DNA from: Corynebacterium sp. p3-SID1241 | GTDB lineage: Bacteria > Actinomycetota > Actinomycetes > Mycobacteriales > Mycobacteriaceae | Direction of reading: 5' to 3' | DNA: 64,000 nt | Assembly (NCBI GenBank): GCA_025144025.1 | Contig: JALXWS010000004.1 | Coordinates: 62,001 to 126,000 of the forward strand | Shown: piece after piece, positions 40,501-49,150 of the stretch | How the letters are laid out: the number at the start of each line of letters is the position of its first letter | Numbering within the stretch: position 1 is the first letter of the stretch | Notes under the pieces: generated by a model | What the model was told of the DNA's origin: nothing | Databases searched by the model: none | What the model saw: the letters and a program-made list of their open reading frames with translations, nothing else | Translations under genes and position numbers: made by a program

Positions 40501-41504
40501 AAATCCCACCCATTCAGAGGCAGCCCGATGGACACCGGCCGGCCCGGCAACATCTGCTGCGCGCAGGCGACGACGGTGGCCTCGGTGGGTCCGTAGGTAT
40601 TCCACATTTCGCGGTCCTCGGTGGCCAAGCGGTCCACCAGCTCCTGCGAGCAGGCCTCGCCGCCGACGATGAGTAAGCGGATATTATCCAGCGCCTCGGC
40701 CGGCCACAGGCCCGCCAGGGTAGGCACGGTAGACACGACGGTGATATCGCGGCGGATGAGCCACGGACCCAAGTCCATGCCGGAACGCACCAGGGAGCGC
40801 GGTGCCGGGACCAAGCATCCGCCGTGACCCCAGGCCAGCCACATTTCCTCGCAGGAGGCATCGAAGGCGACAGACAGGCCAGCGAGCACGCGATCCTCCG
40901 GGCCAAGCGGCCCGTGCGGGTGGTTTACTAAAAAGAGGCTTGCCTCGGCGTCCACGAAGGCGGCCGCGGAGCGGTGGCTCACGGCCACGCCCTTCGGCTT
41001 GCCGGTGGAACCGGAGGTGAAGATGATCCACGCGGTGTCTTCCGGACGCGGGGCATTGGGTTTCTCGGCCGGCTCTTCGGCTGGGGCGTCGGGGCGCGCG
41101 GAATCGCGCAGGAAGCGGAAGCCCTCGTCCGTAAAGACGCCATCGATATCGGCCTCGCCGAAGACCATCTCGGCGCGCTCGTCTGGATCATCGGCGTCGA
41201 CAGGCACGTAAGCCGCGCCCGACGCCAAGGTTGCCAGGATGGCGAGGTAGAGCTCGCGCTTGCCGGAGGTCATCCGAATGCCGATGCGATCGCCACGGCG
41301 CACGCCATTGGCATGCAGCTCGGTGGCCCACAGCTCGACCTCGTGAATGAGCTCGGAGTAGGTGATGATCTCGCCGTCGTCAAGCGCGGCGGCGTCTGGG
41401 TACATTTCCGCGGTGGCTGTGATGATGTCCCACAGCGTGCGCGGCCGCGGTGCCGCGCTACCTAAAAGGTACTGTTGCGGGACACGTGATTCGGGTCCTG
41501 CCAT
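37590..41504 (-). CDS. Pls/PosA-type nonribosomal peptide synthetase with membrane C-terminal domains
   Basis: A 1304-residue synthetase. Residues about 20-505 form an adenylation domain (TSGSTGKPKG at 163-172, NTYGPTEAT at 302-310, YRTGD at 385-389, GRVDDQVKIGGRRIE at 402-416, SGKVDKKAL at 492-500). Residues 515-585 are a carrier domain with LGGTS and phosphopantetheine Ser547. Then come three soluble domains with hexapeptide-like turns, separated by three pairs of membrane helices (about 605-660, 855-920, 1110-1165). This A-T-(TM pair-domain)x3 design is that of epsilon-poly-lysine synthetase Pls. The pocket residues read by eye are D215 A216 E219 S258 I279 G281 T303 V311 V312 K494. There is no thioesterase or ordinary condensation domain. 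The MarR gene is directly upstream. Product unknown. Confidence 0.88.
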   Translation of the reverse strand: MAGPESRVPQQYLLGSAAPRPRTLWDIITATAEMYPDAAALDDGEIITYSELIHEVELWATELHANGVRRGDRIGIRMTSGKRELYLAILATLASGAAYVPVDADDPDERAEMVFGEADIDGVFTDEGFRFLRDSARPDAPAEEPAEKPNAPRPEDTAWIIFTSGSTGKPKGVAVSHRSAAAFVDAEASLFLVNHPHGPLGPEDRVLAGLSVAFDASCEEMWLAWGHGGCLVPAPRSLVRSGMDLGPWLIRRDITVVSTVPTLAGLWPAEALDNIRLLIVGGEACSQELVDRLATEDREMWNTYGPTEATVVACAQQMLPGRPVSIGLPLNGWDLVVVDKQGMPVEMGGVGELVIGGVGLASYLDPAKDAEKYAPLESMSWQRAYRTGDHVRLEEDGLYFVGRVDDQVKIGGRRIELGEVEANVAALDNVYNSAVAVQKTPGGESVLVGYVSLDDEAKGFDHEAAHARLADTMPAALVPRICVMEELPVRTSGKVDKKALPWPLPGVGVESTTLTDTEKWLAELWVETLGVSVEDENADFFSLGGTSLAAATLVGHIRERYPNVAVRDLYDHPRLGSLAELIAGAEPRPAAADVPMREVTKVGFGTRLAQTLIQIPVMTLAASSWLAWLLLGSTVAASLGFEWATAFPWWLVIVMLVVFVTPIGRIPIGGYGARLITAGITPGDYPRGGSTHLRIWAAERWANASGASSLAGATRVNNYARALGVKVKRGVDLHSLPPVTGLLTLGKHAAIEPEVDLSGYWLDGDILHVGAIDVKEGARVGARSTLLPGTVVGKYAHVEAGSTVTGRKKIKDGQRWSGSPAKKVGRSKHRFPSHTPKRRPWWVAIYDATSVLLAIQPVVALAIGAAVVLALVHSTGGDSFVGAVFFAPVGALAAFGTYMLQTWLGVRILSLGISPGVAPVRSVTGWRLWAIERLMDEARTKLFPVYASQLTPAWLRSLGADIGANVEISTAVMIPKLTEVKEGAFLADDTMIGGYELGGGWMRTGETKVGKRSFVGNSGITAPGRKLSKNSLVAVLSSTPKKTKAGANWWGAPPERMRRVTVEVDSPANSGEALTYNPGLAVKAARGVVETMRLLAPMFSAMLLAATLSVYYSLLDALGFPLTWLLSGLVLMGMGAVAMAVTVAVKWICVGKHRAADHPLWSAFVWLNELQDTFVEVVAAPWFFQHTYGSGEINLGLRALGVEIGRGAWIDSYWFPETDLICIGEAATVGPGTVVQTHLFQDRVMSLDTVTVEAGSTLASHSVALPASLIGKASTVGPGSLVMRGDRVPTNAVWQGNPIEPWKR

Positions 41505-41963
41505 TTACGCCTCTTCTTCGTCCGCGGCAATGATGGACTTGGCCAACTTACGCAGGTGCTTGAGCTGCTTATTGGTGGACTCATCCAGAGCCTCGTCCTC
41601 GGCGGTGGCGACAAGCTCCGCCAAGTCCTTGTGGACCTTTGTGCCCTTCTTGGTGGACGCGACGATCTGGCGGCGGCGATCCTTCGGGTCTCGCTCGCGC
41701 TTGGCCCAGCCGCGGTCCTCGAGGGCGTCGATAAGACGCACCATGTCAGAGGCATCAATGGCCAGGGTCTCGGACAGATAGGACTGCGACGCAGCATCCG
41801 CGTCCACTAGGCAGGTCAGGACCCAGTACTCGCGCAGCGTCGTCTGCTTAGTCTGCAGGGCGGCCTCGACACCATCGCGGGTGCGGCGGCGGAGGCGCTC
41901 CAACTGGAACGACGGGGATTCGAGCAGGGTCGTTGGGATTACAGAATTATTCGTGGAAGACAT
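41505..41963 (-). CDS. MarR-family transcriptional regulator
   Basis: A 152-residue winged-helix regulator: LREYWVLTCLVDADAASQSY, LSETLAIDASDMVRLIDALE, DRGWAKRERDPKDRRRQIV is the MarR DNA-binding core with its D-R-R wing. The C-terminus is a dimerisation helix ending DEEEA. The stop codon abuts the ATG of the Pls-like gene, so they form one operon and the regulator likely controls the synthetase. A candidate operator lies at 41985-42001. The ligand is unknown. Confidence 0.9.
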   Translation of the reverse strand: MSSTNNSVIPTTLLESPSFQLERLRRRTRDGVEAALQTKQTTLREYWVLTCLVDADAASQSYLSETLAIDASDMVRLIDALEDRGWAKRERDPKDRRRQIVASTKKGTKVHKDLAELVATAEDEALDESTNKQLKHLRKLAKSIIAADEEEA

Positions 41964-41984
41964 ACCATCATCATAATCCCAAAA

Positions 41985-42001
41985 GATTGGTTAAGGCCAA
42001 T
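41985..42001 (-). promoter_or_regulatory. Candidate operator/promoter upstream of marR-pls
   Basis: ATTGG (41986-41990) and CCAAT (41997-42001) are inverted around TTAAGG, 23 bases upstream of the marR ATG. The spacing of about 11 bases between centres suits a dimeric MarR repressor. It is also at the stop codon of the rhodanese gene, so that gene may read through or its transcript end here. Confidence 0.4.
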
Positions 42002-42297
42002 TAATCTGTTTCGATGGGAAGTCCGGAAGCCTTCCAATTATCCGTGCCGCCCTCCACATTGATGGTGTCCCAGCCCAGCGCATGCTCTAAATACTGGCAT
42101 ACCTGCATGCTGCGGCCTCCCGCGTGGCAAATGACATAGATATCCTTGTCCGGATCGATTTCCTGGATGCGACCCGTAATCTCGCCCATCGGGATGTGGG
42201 TCGCGCCCTTTGCGCGCTCCACCGCCCACTCGTCATTCTCGCGGACATCAATGAGCTGTGCGCCTTCTGGTACTTCACTTGGTTGAACGTTTTTCAT
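42001..42297 (-). CDS. Rhodanese-like sulfurtransferase domain protein
   Basis: A 98-residue single rhodanese domain: MKNVQPSEVPEGAQLIDVRE, WAVERAKGATHIPMG and the active loop VICHAGGRSMQV with the catalytic Cys (CxxGxRS). Such small cytosolic proteins carry sulfane sulfur. The ATG at 42297 is chosen; a GTG at 42306 would add three residues. No strong Shine-Dalgarno for either. It is upstream of marR on the same strand, 37 bases away. Confidence 0.88.
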   Translation of the reverse strand: MKNVQPSEVPEGAQLIDVRENDEWAVERAKGATHIPMGEITGRIQEIDPDKDIYVICHAGGRSMQVCQYLEHALGWDTINVEGGTDNWKASGLPIETD

Positions 42298-42352
42298 GCC
42301 ATTCACTTTAGTTACTTGCGTGCTTCTGGATCGTCCGAGCGGTGGCCTTGTG

Positions 42353-43174
42353 CTAATGCTGGAACCGCCAGTAGTGGTGCCACTGCCACGGTGGCTGCAC
42401 AGTGTCGCCTTTACCGTGGACTATCGCGAGGACTTGGCCAACAGCTATGTCGAGGTGGTGCTCGATCGTGGCGGCGGTGAAGTGGAGGGGTTTGTATCCC
42501 CTTTGGACGGCGTCGTTAAGCTTCTGGCGGTCAATTTCGAAGCGTTGCCGGTTCTCGCCCTGGTGGTAGGCGTAGCCGTCGACCTCGATGGCCAGCTTGT
42601 GCTCCTTCAAGAGCAGGTCCCAACGGTACGGGCCAATGTACCTGTTGTTGTAGACGGTGACATGGGGCCGAAGCGCGCGGGTGAGGTTGCGCTCCGGCAC
42701 GCTATCGGCGCCGAGGATGGTGTTTTCCAGCACGCGCCGGGTGTGCTGGGGAAAGCGCTGGAAGTCGAGCATGTGACCTTCCATCTGGGAAGTGCCGTAT
42801 TGGCCGGCAAAGTAGGCCTCGAGGAACGCGACGGCGTCTTCCTCCGCCATAATTTCTGTGGCCTGCAGCGGATTGCACACGTTAATTCCATTGAGTTGGC
42901 CGAGCGCCTTCGGCCGAGCGCGGCGGCTGCGGAAGTAAGGGCTGGAGGCCATCGTTCCCGCGCGTAGGAAATGGAGCGGGAAGGTTAAGGCGTGGCCGAG
43001 GTAGTGATGGGCGCAGGAGTAGCCATCGAGCGCCGAATCGGGCCAGCGCTGGGAGACAATTTCCGCGAGTTCACGCGGCGAGGGCTCCCTGTCGGTGTAG
43101 AGGCCGTGGCAGAGTTTTACGGCTTGTTCGTTGCTAGCGCGGCGTGCGGCCGTGCGCGTTGTGAAGATTTTCAT
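42353..43174 (-). CDS. DUF559 / Vsr-like nuclease-fold protein
   Basis: A 273-residue protein. The C-terminal 90 residues have the DUF559 pattern GPYRWDLLLKEHKLAIEVDG, with the putative D...E-V-D metal residues and a following Arg/Lys helix (NRQRFEIDRQKLNDAVQRGY), a restriction-endonuclease-like fold. The N-terminal half (about 1-170) resembles the AbiEi-like region that often precedes DUF559 in actinobacteria (HYLGHALTFPLHFLRAG). Function is unknown; no methylase or other defence partner is next to it. Confidence 0.7.
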   Translation of the reverse strand: MKIFTTRTAARRASNEQAVKLCHGLYTDREPSPRELAEIVSQRWPDSALDGYSCAHHYLGHALTFPLHFLRAGTMASSPYFRSRRARPKALGQLNGINVCNPLQATEIMAEEDAVAFLEAYFAGQYGTSQMEGHMLDFQRFPQHTRRVLENTILGADSVPERNLTRALRPHVTVYNNRYIGPYRWDLLLKEHKLAIEVDGYAYHQGENRQRFEIDRQKLNDAVQRGYKPLHFTAATIEHHLDIAVGQVLAIVHGKGDTVQPPWQWHHYWRFQH

Positions 43175-43195
43175 GCGCTCACCCCTAGGCGTTCA

Positions 43196-43250
43196 TTTCG
43201 ATCATTTAAGGCCCCCGAGGCCGGTGGTTTCGGCTTGCTATGTGATCGAA
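43196..43250. repeat. Inverted TTTCGATCA / TGATCGAA pair
   Basis: TTTCGATCA at about 43197-43205 and TGATCGAA at 43243-43250 repeat, further apart, the core of the larger inverted repeat at 43325-43390. They sit just upstream of the DUF559 gene start (43174). Confidence 0.6.
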
Positions 43251-43324
43251 TCGTACTGCGGGAGTGGGGCGATGTCGCGGGGGAGAGCCTCGTGGGCGTG
43301 AGGGGGGACAAAAGGGACAAAAAG

Positions 43325-43390
43325 GGGCGTTTCGATCAAATTTGGTCTTGAAAACCGCCGCTTTCGCGGTGCTATTTGATCGAAACGCCC
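43325..43390 (-). terminator. Long inverted repeat, probable terminator of ppa
   Basis: Perfect 17-bp arms at 43325-43341 and 43374-43390 (core TTTCGATCAAAT / ATTTGATCGAAA) enclose 32 bases that hold a second stem ACCGC / GCGGT. On the minus strand it is followed by CCCCTTTTTGTCCCTTTTG, and it begins 24 bases after the ppa stop, so it can end that transcript. The arms are longer than needed for a terminator. Confidence 0.75.
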
Positions 43391-43413
43391 TAAGGGGCCC
43401 GAGTCCAGAAGGC

Positions 43414-43887
43414 TTACTTGAAGCGGGCCTTAGCCTCGTCGAGGATCTTCTCTGCCTCGGCCTTGTCACCCCAGCCGGAGCCGGAAACTTCCTTATTCGG
43501 TTCCAAGTCCTTGTAGTGGACGAAGAAATGCTCGATTTCGTCCTTGATGTGCTGCTCCACATCGTCGATGTCCTGGTAGCGCTCCCAGCGCGGGTCATCG
43601 ATGACGGCGAGCAGCTTGTCGTCGCCGCCGGCCTCGTCGGTCATCTTGAAGACGCCGACGATGCGGGCCTCAACGACTACGCCCGGGAAGACCGGTTCCG
43701 GCAGGATGACCAGGGCGTCCAGCGGGTCGCCGTCCTCGCCCAGGGTGTGGTCGATGAAGCCGTAGTCAGCTGGGTAAGCCATCGGGGTGAACAGGTAACG
43801 GTCGAGGTAGACCTTGCCGGACTCGTGGTCAACCTCGTACTTGTTGCGGGAGCCCTTCGGGATTTCAATGGTTACTTCAACGCTCAC
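43414..43887 (-). CDS. ppa: Inorganic pyrophosphatase
   Basis: Splits pyrophosphate to phosphate. The 157-residue family I enzyme begins [20 protein letters not shown] and contains [20 protein letters not shown] (catalytic Asp cluster) and [21 protein letters not shown] at 43887 is chosen because GGAGG lies 8 bases before it; an ATG at 43902 begins just before that Shine-Dalgarno and would add five residues. Divergent from dacB across 81 bases. Confidence 0.94.
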   Translation of the reverse strand: MSVEVTIEIPKGSRNKYEVDHESGKVYLDRYLFTPMAYPADYGFIDHTLGEDGDPLDALVILPEPVFPGVVVEARIVGVFKMTDEAGGDDKLLAVIDDPRWERYQDIDDVEQHIKDEIEHFFVHYKDLEPNKEVSGSGWGDKAEAEKILDEAKARFK

Positions 43888-43968
43888 AGCGATGTCCTCC
43901 ATGGGGATTGGGTATCAATTACTGCCCATAGTCTAGCGCGTTGCGGATTCGCGCTAGTGTTAGTGGCA

Positions 43969-45255
43969 ATGAAAGCAAAGCATGTTTGGTGGTCAGCGAC
44001 CGCGCTCGTGGTAGCAGCAGCGGTCGGAGGTACGGCTGCGCTGGGCGTTACCCTCCAGCGCGAATACGGCGATCTCTCGCACGGTCAGGCCCAGGTGGTG
44101 GAGGCTCCAGAGGAGCCCCTGCGTGCTGCGGAACCGGGCGAGGCGGACCTGGATGCTCTCGGTGCGAAGCTGGATGAGCTCGCTAAGAATAAGGACCTCG
44201 CCACCTTTGGCGGCGAGGTCATCGATACCGAAACCGGTGACGTGGTGTGGCAGCGCGACGCGGATAAGCGGCTCACCCCGGCTTCGTCTACGAAGGTGCT
44301 CACTACCGCGGCGGCTACGTTGGCGCTGGATGAGAATGAGAAGGTCACCACCAAGGTTTACCGCGGGTCGAACGAGAAGAACGTGGTCATCAAGGCCGCG
44401 GGTGATGTGTGGATGACGCACGAACAGCTCGATGACATGGCCGAGCAGATTTCTAAGAACATCGAGCAGGTCGATGGCGTCTACATCGATACCTCCGCGT
44501 GGTTCGGCGAGGCGCAGGCCCCGGGCTGGGATCCGGAGAACGTGGATGGAGGCTTCGTCGCACCGATGGAACCGGCCATGCTCTATGGCGGGCGTCTGGG
44601 CGCGACGACGGGGGATGTGCCGCGCAGTCATGAGCCGGCTTTGGACGTCGCTAAGCAGCTGGGCGAACGCCTTGGTGCAGGCAAAGTGGGGATGGGCGCC
44701 GTCACAGAGAATGCGCAGGAGGTGGCGAGCGTGGATTCGCCGCCGCTGTCGGACCGCGCCCGGGAGATGGTGCGTCATTCCGATAACGTCATGGCGGAGG
44801 CCATTGCGCGTGAGCTGGCGGTTTCCCGCGGCAAGGAGGCGAGCTTTGAAGGCGCTACGCAAGCCACGCTGGATGTCCTGCGGGAAGAGGGCTTCGACGT
44901 CGACGGCGTGGATATTAAGGACAATTCCGGGCTCTCGGAGAACAATCGGCTAACCGCTGGGCTACTGACCCAGATCATTAATCGCGCCGTCAAGGACCCG
45001 CGCCTGCGCCCGTTGGCGTCCTACCTGCCGGTGGCCGGCGGCGATGGCACGCTGTACGAGCGCTACAGCGATTCCGCGGCCAAGGGCTATATTCGCGCCA
45101 AGACAGGCACGCTGACTGGGGTCTCGGCTTTGGCCGGCACCGCGCAGGGCAATTCCGGGCGCGTGTATGCCTTTGCGTTCATTGTTAATGACGGCGATAT
45201 TTTGGCCGCCCGCAAGGCCCAGGACGCGTTGGCTTCGGCGTTGCATGAGTTTTAA
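43969..45255 (+). CDS. dacB: D-alanyl-D-alanine carboxypeptidase/endopeptidase (PBP4 type)
   Basis: A 428-residue penicillin-binding protein that trims peptidoglycan peptides outside the membrane. N-terminal membrane anchor MKAKHVWWSATALVVAAAVG; then SxxK in PASSTKVLTTA (Ser106, Lys109), the SDN motif in RHSDNVMAEAIARE and KTG in RAKTGTLTGVSA. This is shorter than E. coli PBP4 because part of the inserted domain is reduced. The ATG follows TAGTGT (43955-43960) by 8 bases, suggesting a leaderless message. Its 3' end overlaps tilS by 11 bases. Confidence 0.92.
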   Translation: MKAKHVWWSATALVVAAAVGGTAALGVTLQREYGDLSHGQAQVVEAPEEPLRAAEPGEADLDALGAKLDELAKNKDLATFGGEVIDTETGDVVWQRDADKRLTPASSTKVLTTAAATLALDENEKVTTKVYRGSNEKNVVIKAAGDVWMTHEQLDDMAEQISKNIEQVDGVYIDTSAWFGEAQAPGWDPENVDGGFVAPMEPAMLYGGRLGATTGDVPRSHEPALDVAKQLGERLGAGKVGMGAVTENAQEVASVDSPPLSDRAREMVRHSDNVMAEAIARELAVSRGKEASFEGATQATLDVLREEGFDVDGVDIKDNSGLSENNRLTAGLLTQIINRAVKDPRLRPLASYLPVAGGDGTLYERYSDSAAKGYIRAKTGTLTGVSALAGTAQGNSGRVYAFAFIVNDGDILAARKAQDALASALHEF

Positions 45256-46192
45256 AAAACCCTTCTGGCCGCGGGTTTCGCCGCATTTTCTGGCTTGTCG
45301 GCGCGGCGTGCGCGCCGCCGCCCTCGAATACGCGGTGGCCGTGGGACTCTCCGGAGGCGCGGACTCGCTGGCGCTTATGGCCGCGCTCGTGGCGGAGGGA
45401 CACGAGGTGCTCGCGCTGTGCGTGGACCACGGGTTGCAGGATGGATCGCGGGCGCAGGCCGAGCGCGCGGCCGAACAGGCGCGAAAGCTAGGTGCGCGGG
45501 CGCGAGTGTTGGACGTTGAGGCCGGCGCAACGGGCCAGAAGTCGATGGAGGCGGCCGCCCGGGTGGCGCGCTATCGGGCCCTAGCCGCCGCGTGTGCGGC
45601 CGAGGAATTGGAGGTAGCCGTGGCGCATACGGCCGATGACCAGGCGGAGACGCTATTGCTCGGCGCGCTGCGTGGACGAGTGGCCGGCATGAGTGAGCGC
45701 AGCGAGGTGGAAGGCGCCCGCGTGGTGCGGCCGTTGTTGGGCGTGCGCCGCGCCGATACCGAGGGCGCCTGCGCGGAGCTGGGCCTATCGGCGTGGCAGG
45801 ACCCGCAGAATGCGGATACAAATTTCCGCCGCGTGGCATTGCGCCGCGAGGTTATCCCGCAGCTGAACCACATCATCGGTGGGGATGCGGTGCCAGCGCT
45901 GGCGCAGGCGGCAAGCGACGCCGCGCTTGACGACGCCGCCCTGCACACCCCACCCACCACGGACTGCGCGGCGCTGGCTGCGATGGCGGAACCGCGGCGC
46001 CGGCGAGCGATCGCGGCGTGGCTGGTCGGTGAGGGGGTAGAAGTCACGAGGAAGGGAGTGGGGGACGTCGGCAAGCTGTGCACCCACTGGCACGGGCAAG
46101 GGCCGGTGGCCGTGCGATCGGCCCGACAGGTGGGGCAGAGGTTGGAAGTAGCCCGTATAGGTGGCAAACTGGCACTATTGTCTGGTCATTAA
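45245..46192 (+). CDS. tilS: tRNA(Ile)-lysidine synthetase
   Basis: Modifies the wobble cytidine of the tRNA that reads AUA. The 315-residue enzyme has the PP-loop VGLSGGADSLALMAAL, the following LCVDHGLQDGSRAQAER, VAVAHTADDQAETLLL and LSAWQDPQNADTNFRRVALR. It is the short actinobacterial form without the C-terminal domain. ATG at 45245 overlaps the dacB stop by 11 bases; a longer upstream reading frame is inside dacB. Confidence 0.93.
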   Translation: MSFKKPFWPRVSPHFLACRRGVRAAALEYAVAVGLSGGADSLALMAALVAEGHEVLALCVDHGLQDGSRAQAERAAEQARKLGARARVLDVEAGATGQKSMEAAARVARYRALAAACAAEELEVAVAHTADDQAETLLLGALRGRVAGMSERSEVEGARVVRPLLGVRRADTEGACAELGLSAWQDPQNADTNFRRVALRREVIPQLNHIIGGDAVPALAQAASDAALDDAALHTPPTTDCAALAAMAEPRRRRAIAAWLVGEGVEVTRKGVGDVGKLCTHWHGQGPVAVRSARQVGQRLEVARIGGKLALLSGH

Positions 46193-46204
46193 AGGAGCGC
46201 ACAC

Positions 46205-46792
46205 GTGCACGACAAGAAAGACTTCGCCGTTCCCGCAAATTGTTACGGTGACGATGTTGAAGCAATCCTCATTGGAGAAGAGGAACTACAAAACCGCGTC
46301 CAAGAGATCGCTGATATGGTCTCTGAAAAGTATGCCGATGCTGAGCAAGACCTGCTTTTGGTCTGCGTGCTCAAGGGCGCGGCTTTCTTCCTGACGGACT
46401 TTGCGCGCAAGCTATCCATCCCCTCCGAGCTGGAGTTTATGGCCGTGTCCTCTTATGGCGCCTCCACTTCTTCTTCCGGCGTGGTGCGCATTTTGAAGGA
46501 CTTGGACCGCGATATCGCAGGGCGCAACGTGCTCATCGTGGAAGACATCATCGATTCCGGCCTCACCCTGTCGTGGCTCATCCGAAACTTGCTAGGGCGC
46601 AACCCGGCCTCGCTCGATGTGGTTACGTTGCTGCGCAAGCCGGAGGTTGTGAAAGCCGAAATTGATCTTTTGGATGTGGGCTTTGATATCCCGAATGAAT
46701 TCGTCATCGGCTACGGGCTGGACTATGCGGAACGCTACCGCGATCTGCCCTACGTGGGCACCCTTCACCCTGATGTCTATACCACCAACTAA
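46205..46792 (+). CDS. hpt: Hypoxanthine phosphoribosyltransferase
   Basis: Salvages hypoxanthine/guanine with PRPP. The 195-residue protein has the PRPP loop [18 protein letters not shown], the upstream [20 protein letters not shown] and the C-terminal [23 protein letters not shown] start with AAAGGAGC about 6 bases before it. The tilS-hpt-ftsH order is common in actinobacteria; ftsH begins 12 bases after its stop. Confidence 0.95.
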   Translation: MHDKKDFAVPANCYGDDVEAILIGEEELQNRVQEIADMVSEKYADAEQDLLLVCVLKGAAFFLTDFARKLSIPSELEFMAVSSYGASTSSSGVVRILKDLDRDIAGRNVLIVEDIIDSGLTLSWLIRNLLGRNPASLDVVTLLRKPEVVKAEIDLLDVGFDIPNEFVIGYGLDYAERYRDLPYVGTLHPDVYTTN

Positions 46793-46804
46793 AATCGCGC
46801 AGTA

Positions 46805-49150
46805 ATGAAAAACAACAAGATTCTTCGCTACGGCGGGATTGCGGCTCTAATCCTTATCGCGCTGTACGCCTTTACCTTCTTCAGCAACGATGCCCGCGGC
46901 TATGTGCAAGCAGATACCTCCGTTGCACTGACCCAGCTCAAGGACAAAAACGTCGATGAGGTGGAAATTGATGACCGCGAGCAGCGCCTGCGCATCAAGC
47001 TCAAAGACGAAATCACGGTAGACGAGCGCGACGGCGTGAAAGAGATCGTGGCCAAGTACCCGGCCCGCGCCTCTGAGCAGGTCTTTAACTCCGTCAAGGA
47101 TTCTGGTGCCGAGAAATACCAGACTAACGTCACCCAGGAATCCTTCCTCGGCTCCATGCTCAGCATGCTGCTGCCGATGATCATCCTCTTTGGCTTCCTC
47201 TTCTGGCTCATGTCCCGCATGCAGCAGGGCGCCGGCGGCATGTTTGGCATCGGCGGTTCCAAGGCTAAGGAACTGACCAAGGACATGCCCACCAATACCT
47301 TTGAGGACGTGGCCGGTGCGGACGAGGCCGTGGATGAGCTGCAGGAGATCAAGGACTTCCTGGAAGATCCCACTCGTTACCACGAGCTGGGTGCCAAGAT
47401 TCCGCGTGGCGTGTTGCTCTATGGCCCTCCGGGCACCGGTAAGACCTTGCTTGCTCGCGCTGTGGCCGGCGAGGCCGGCGTACCGTTTTATTCCATCTCC
47501 GGTTCTGACTTTGTGGAGATGTTCGTCGGTGTGGGTGCCTCCCGCGTGCGCGATCTGTTCAAGCAAGCGAAGGAAAATAGCCCCTGCATCATCTTTGTCG
47601 ACGAGATTGATGCCGTCGGCCGCCAGCGCGGCTCCGGCACCGGCGGCGGCCACGATGAGCGCGAGCAGACCCTGAACCAGCTCCTAGTAGAAATGGATGG
47701 TTTTGGTGATCGCGAAGGAGTTATCCTCATCGCCGCCACCAACCGCCCCGATATCCTGGACCCGGCGCTGCTGCGCCCAGGCCGCTTTGACCGCCAAATT
47801 CCTGTCACCAACCCGGATCTTGCCGGACGCGAGCAGATCCTGCGCGTGCATGCGAAGGATAAGCCTCTGGCAAAGGAAGTCGACGTAGCTCAGCTGGCCA
47901 AGCGCACCGCCGGCATGTCCGGAGCGGACCTGGCCAATGTGCTCAATGAGGCCGCTTTGCTTACCGCCCGCATCGGCGGCAACGTCATTACCTATGACGC
48001 CCTGGAAGAGGCTACCGACCGCGTGGTGGGCGGCCCGCGCCGCCAGGGCAAGATCATCTCCGAGCACGAGAAGAAGGTCACCGCCTACCATGAGGGCGGA
48101 CACACGCTATCCGCGTGGGCGCTCAAGGACATCGAGCGGGTCTACAAGGTCACCATCTTGGCCCGTGGCCGTACCGGCGGCCACGCCATGACCTCGCAGG
48201 AAGATGACAAGGGCATGTACACCCGCGACGAGCTTTTCTCCCGCCTGGTCTTTGCCATGGGCGGCCGCGCAGCCGAGGAGCTGGTCTTCGGTGCGCCGAC
48301 CACTGGTGCGTCTTCCGATATTGAAAACGCCACCAAGATCGCTCGTTCCATGCTCACCGAGTACGGCTTCTCCCCGGACCTAGGCACCGTGAAGTACGGC
48401 AAGGAGCAGGGCGATCCCTTCAGCCAGATGGGTGGCGGTGGCTCCATCGATTACTCCGATGAGGTTGCCTCCAAGATTGATGAGCAGATGCGTTACCTGC
48501 TCGAGCGCGCGCACGAGCAGGCCTATGACATCTTGCGCAATAACCGTCACTACCTGGACAAGCTGGCCGAGGCCCTGCTGGAGAAGGAAACCCTGCGCCG
48601 ACCCGATCTCGAGCGCATTTTCGACGGCATCGAGCCGCGCGAGGCCTTCGATGTCTTCCCAGGTGAGGACGATCGCTTCCCGCGACAGATTGGCTACGCC
48701 CCGGTGAAGACCCCGGTCGAGCTGGCTAAGGAGCGCGGCGAGGAGCTGCCTAAGCGCATGACGCTTCTCGATGCCTCTCGGGCCGCCCGCGAGCGTCGGC
48801 TCGCCGGCGAAGAGCCGAAGGGCGAGGTGGGCTTCAACTTTGGTCAGCACGCAGGTGACTACGTCGATCCGGACACCGCTCGCGAGCTGGGCCGCGGCCC
48901 TGCCAAGGAAACCGAGAATAAGGAAGCGAAGGACACCAAGCCACCGCGCGATGGCCAGCCGGATCAGACTTCCGAACCCGCCGCACGTCCTGCCGCCCGC
49001 CCTGCCACCGGCGGCGGCAAACACCACAAACCGGATGCCGGTGCAGAGCAGGACGCTGATACCAGCCAGTGGTTTACCCCTGGTTGGAAGGAAAAGGATC
49101 GCCGTAGGAACCCTTACGCGCGCGATGAAGAAAAGCAAGATGATAACTAA
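46805..49150 (+). CDS. ftsH: ATP-dependent zinc metalloprotease FtsH
   Basis: Membrane-bound protease for quality control. The 781-residue protein has two N-terminal helices (about 8-24 and 112-135), an AAA+ domain (Walker [35 protein letters not shown], the arginine finger region [18 protein letters not shown]), and the zinc site [14 protein letters not shown] (HExxH) with the third ligand near [17 protein letters not shown]. The last 130 residues are a charged, Pro/Glu-rich tail typical for actinobacteria. The stop overlaps the folE ATG by one base (TAATG). Confidence 0.97.
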   Translation: MKNNKILRYGGIAALILIALYAFTFFSNDARGYVQADTSVALTQLKDKNVDEVEIDDREQRLRIKLKDEITVDERDGVKEIVAKYPARASEQVFNSVKDSGAEKYQTNVTQESFLGSMLSMLLPMIILFGFLFWLMSRMQQGAGGMFGIGGSKAKELTKDMPTNTFEDVAGADEAVDELQEIKDFLEDPTRYHELGAKIPRGVLLYGPPGTGKTLLARAVAGEAGVPFYSISGSDFVEMFVGVGASRVRDLFKQAKENSPCIIFVDEIDAVGRQRGSGTGGGHDEREQTLNQLLVEMDGFGDREGVILIAATNRPDILDPALLRPGRFDRQIPVTNPDLAGREQILRVHAKDKPLAKEVDVAQLAKRTAGMSGADLANVLNEAALLTARIGGNVITYDALEEATDRVVGGPRRQGKIISEHEKKVTAYHEGGHTLSAWALKDIERVYKVTILARGRTGGHAMTSQEDDKGMYTRDELFSRLVFAMGGRAAEELVFGAPTTGASSDIENATKIARSMLTEYGFSPDLGTVKYGKEQGDPFSQMGGGGSIDYSDEVASKIDEQMRYLLERAHEQAYDILRNNRHYLDKLAEALLEKETLRRPDLERIFDGIEPREAFDVFPGEDDRFPRQIGYAPVKTPVELAKERGEELPKRMTLLDASRAARERRLAGEEPKGEVGFNFGQHAGDYVDPDTARELGRGPAKETENKEAKDTKPPRDGQPDQTSEPAARPAARPATGGGKHHKPDAGAEQDADTSQWFTPGWKEKDRRRNPYARDEEKQDDN

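Noticed and set aside
43264..43968. Upstream extension of dacB in the same frame, covering antisense ppa
   Set aside because: The conserved anchor starts at 43969 with a leaderless promoter, and the extension is antisense to ppa.
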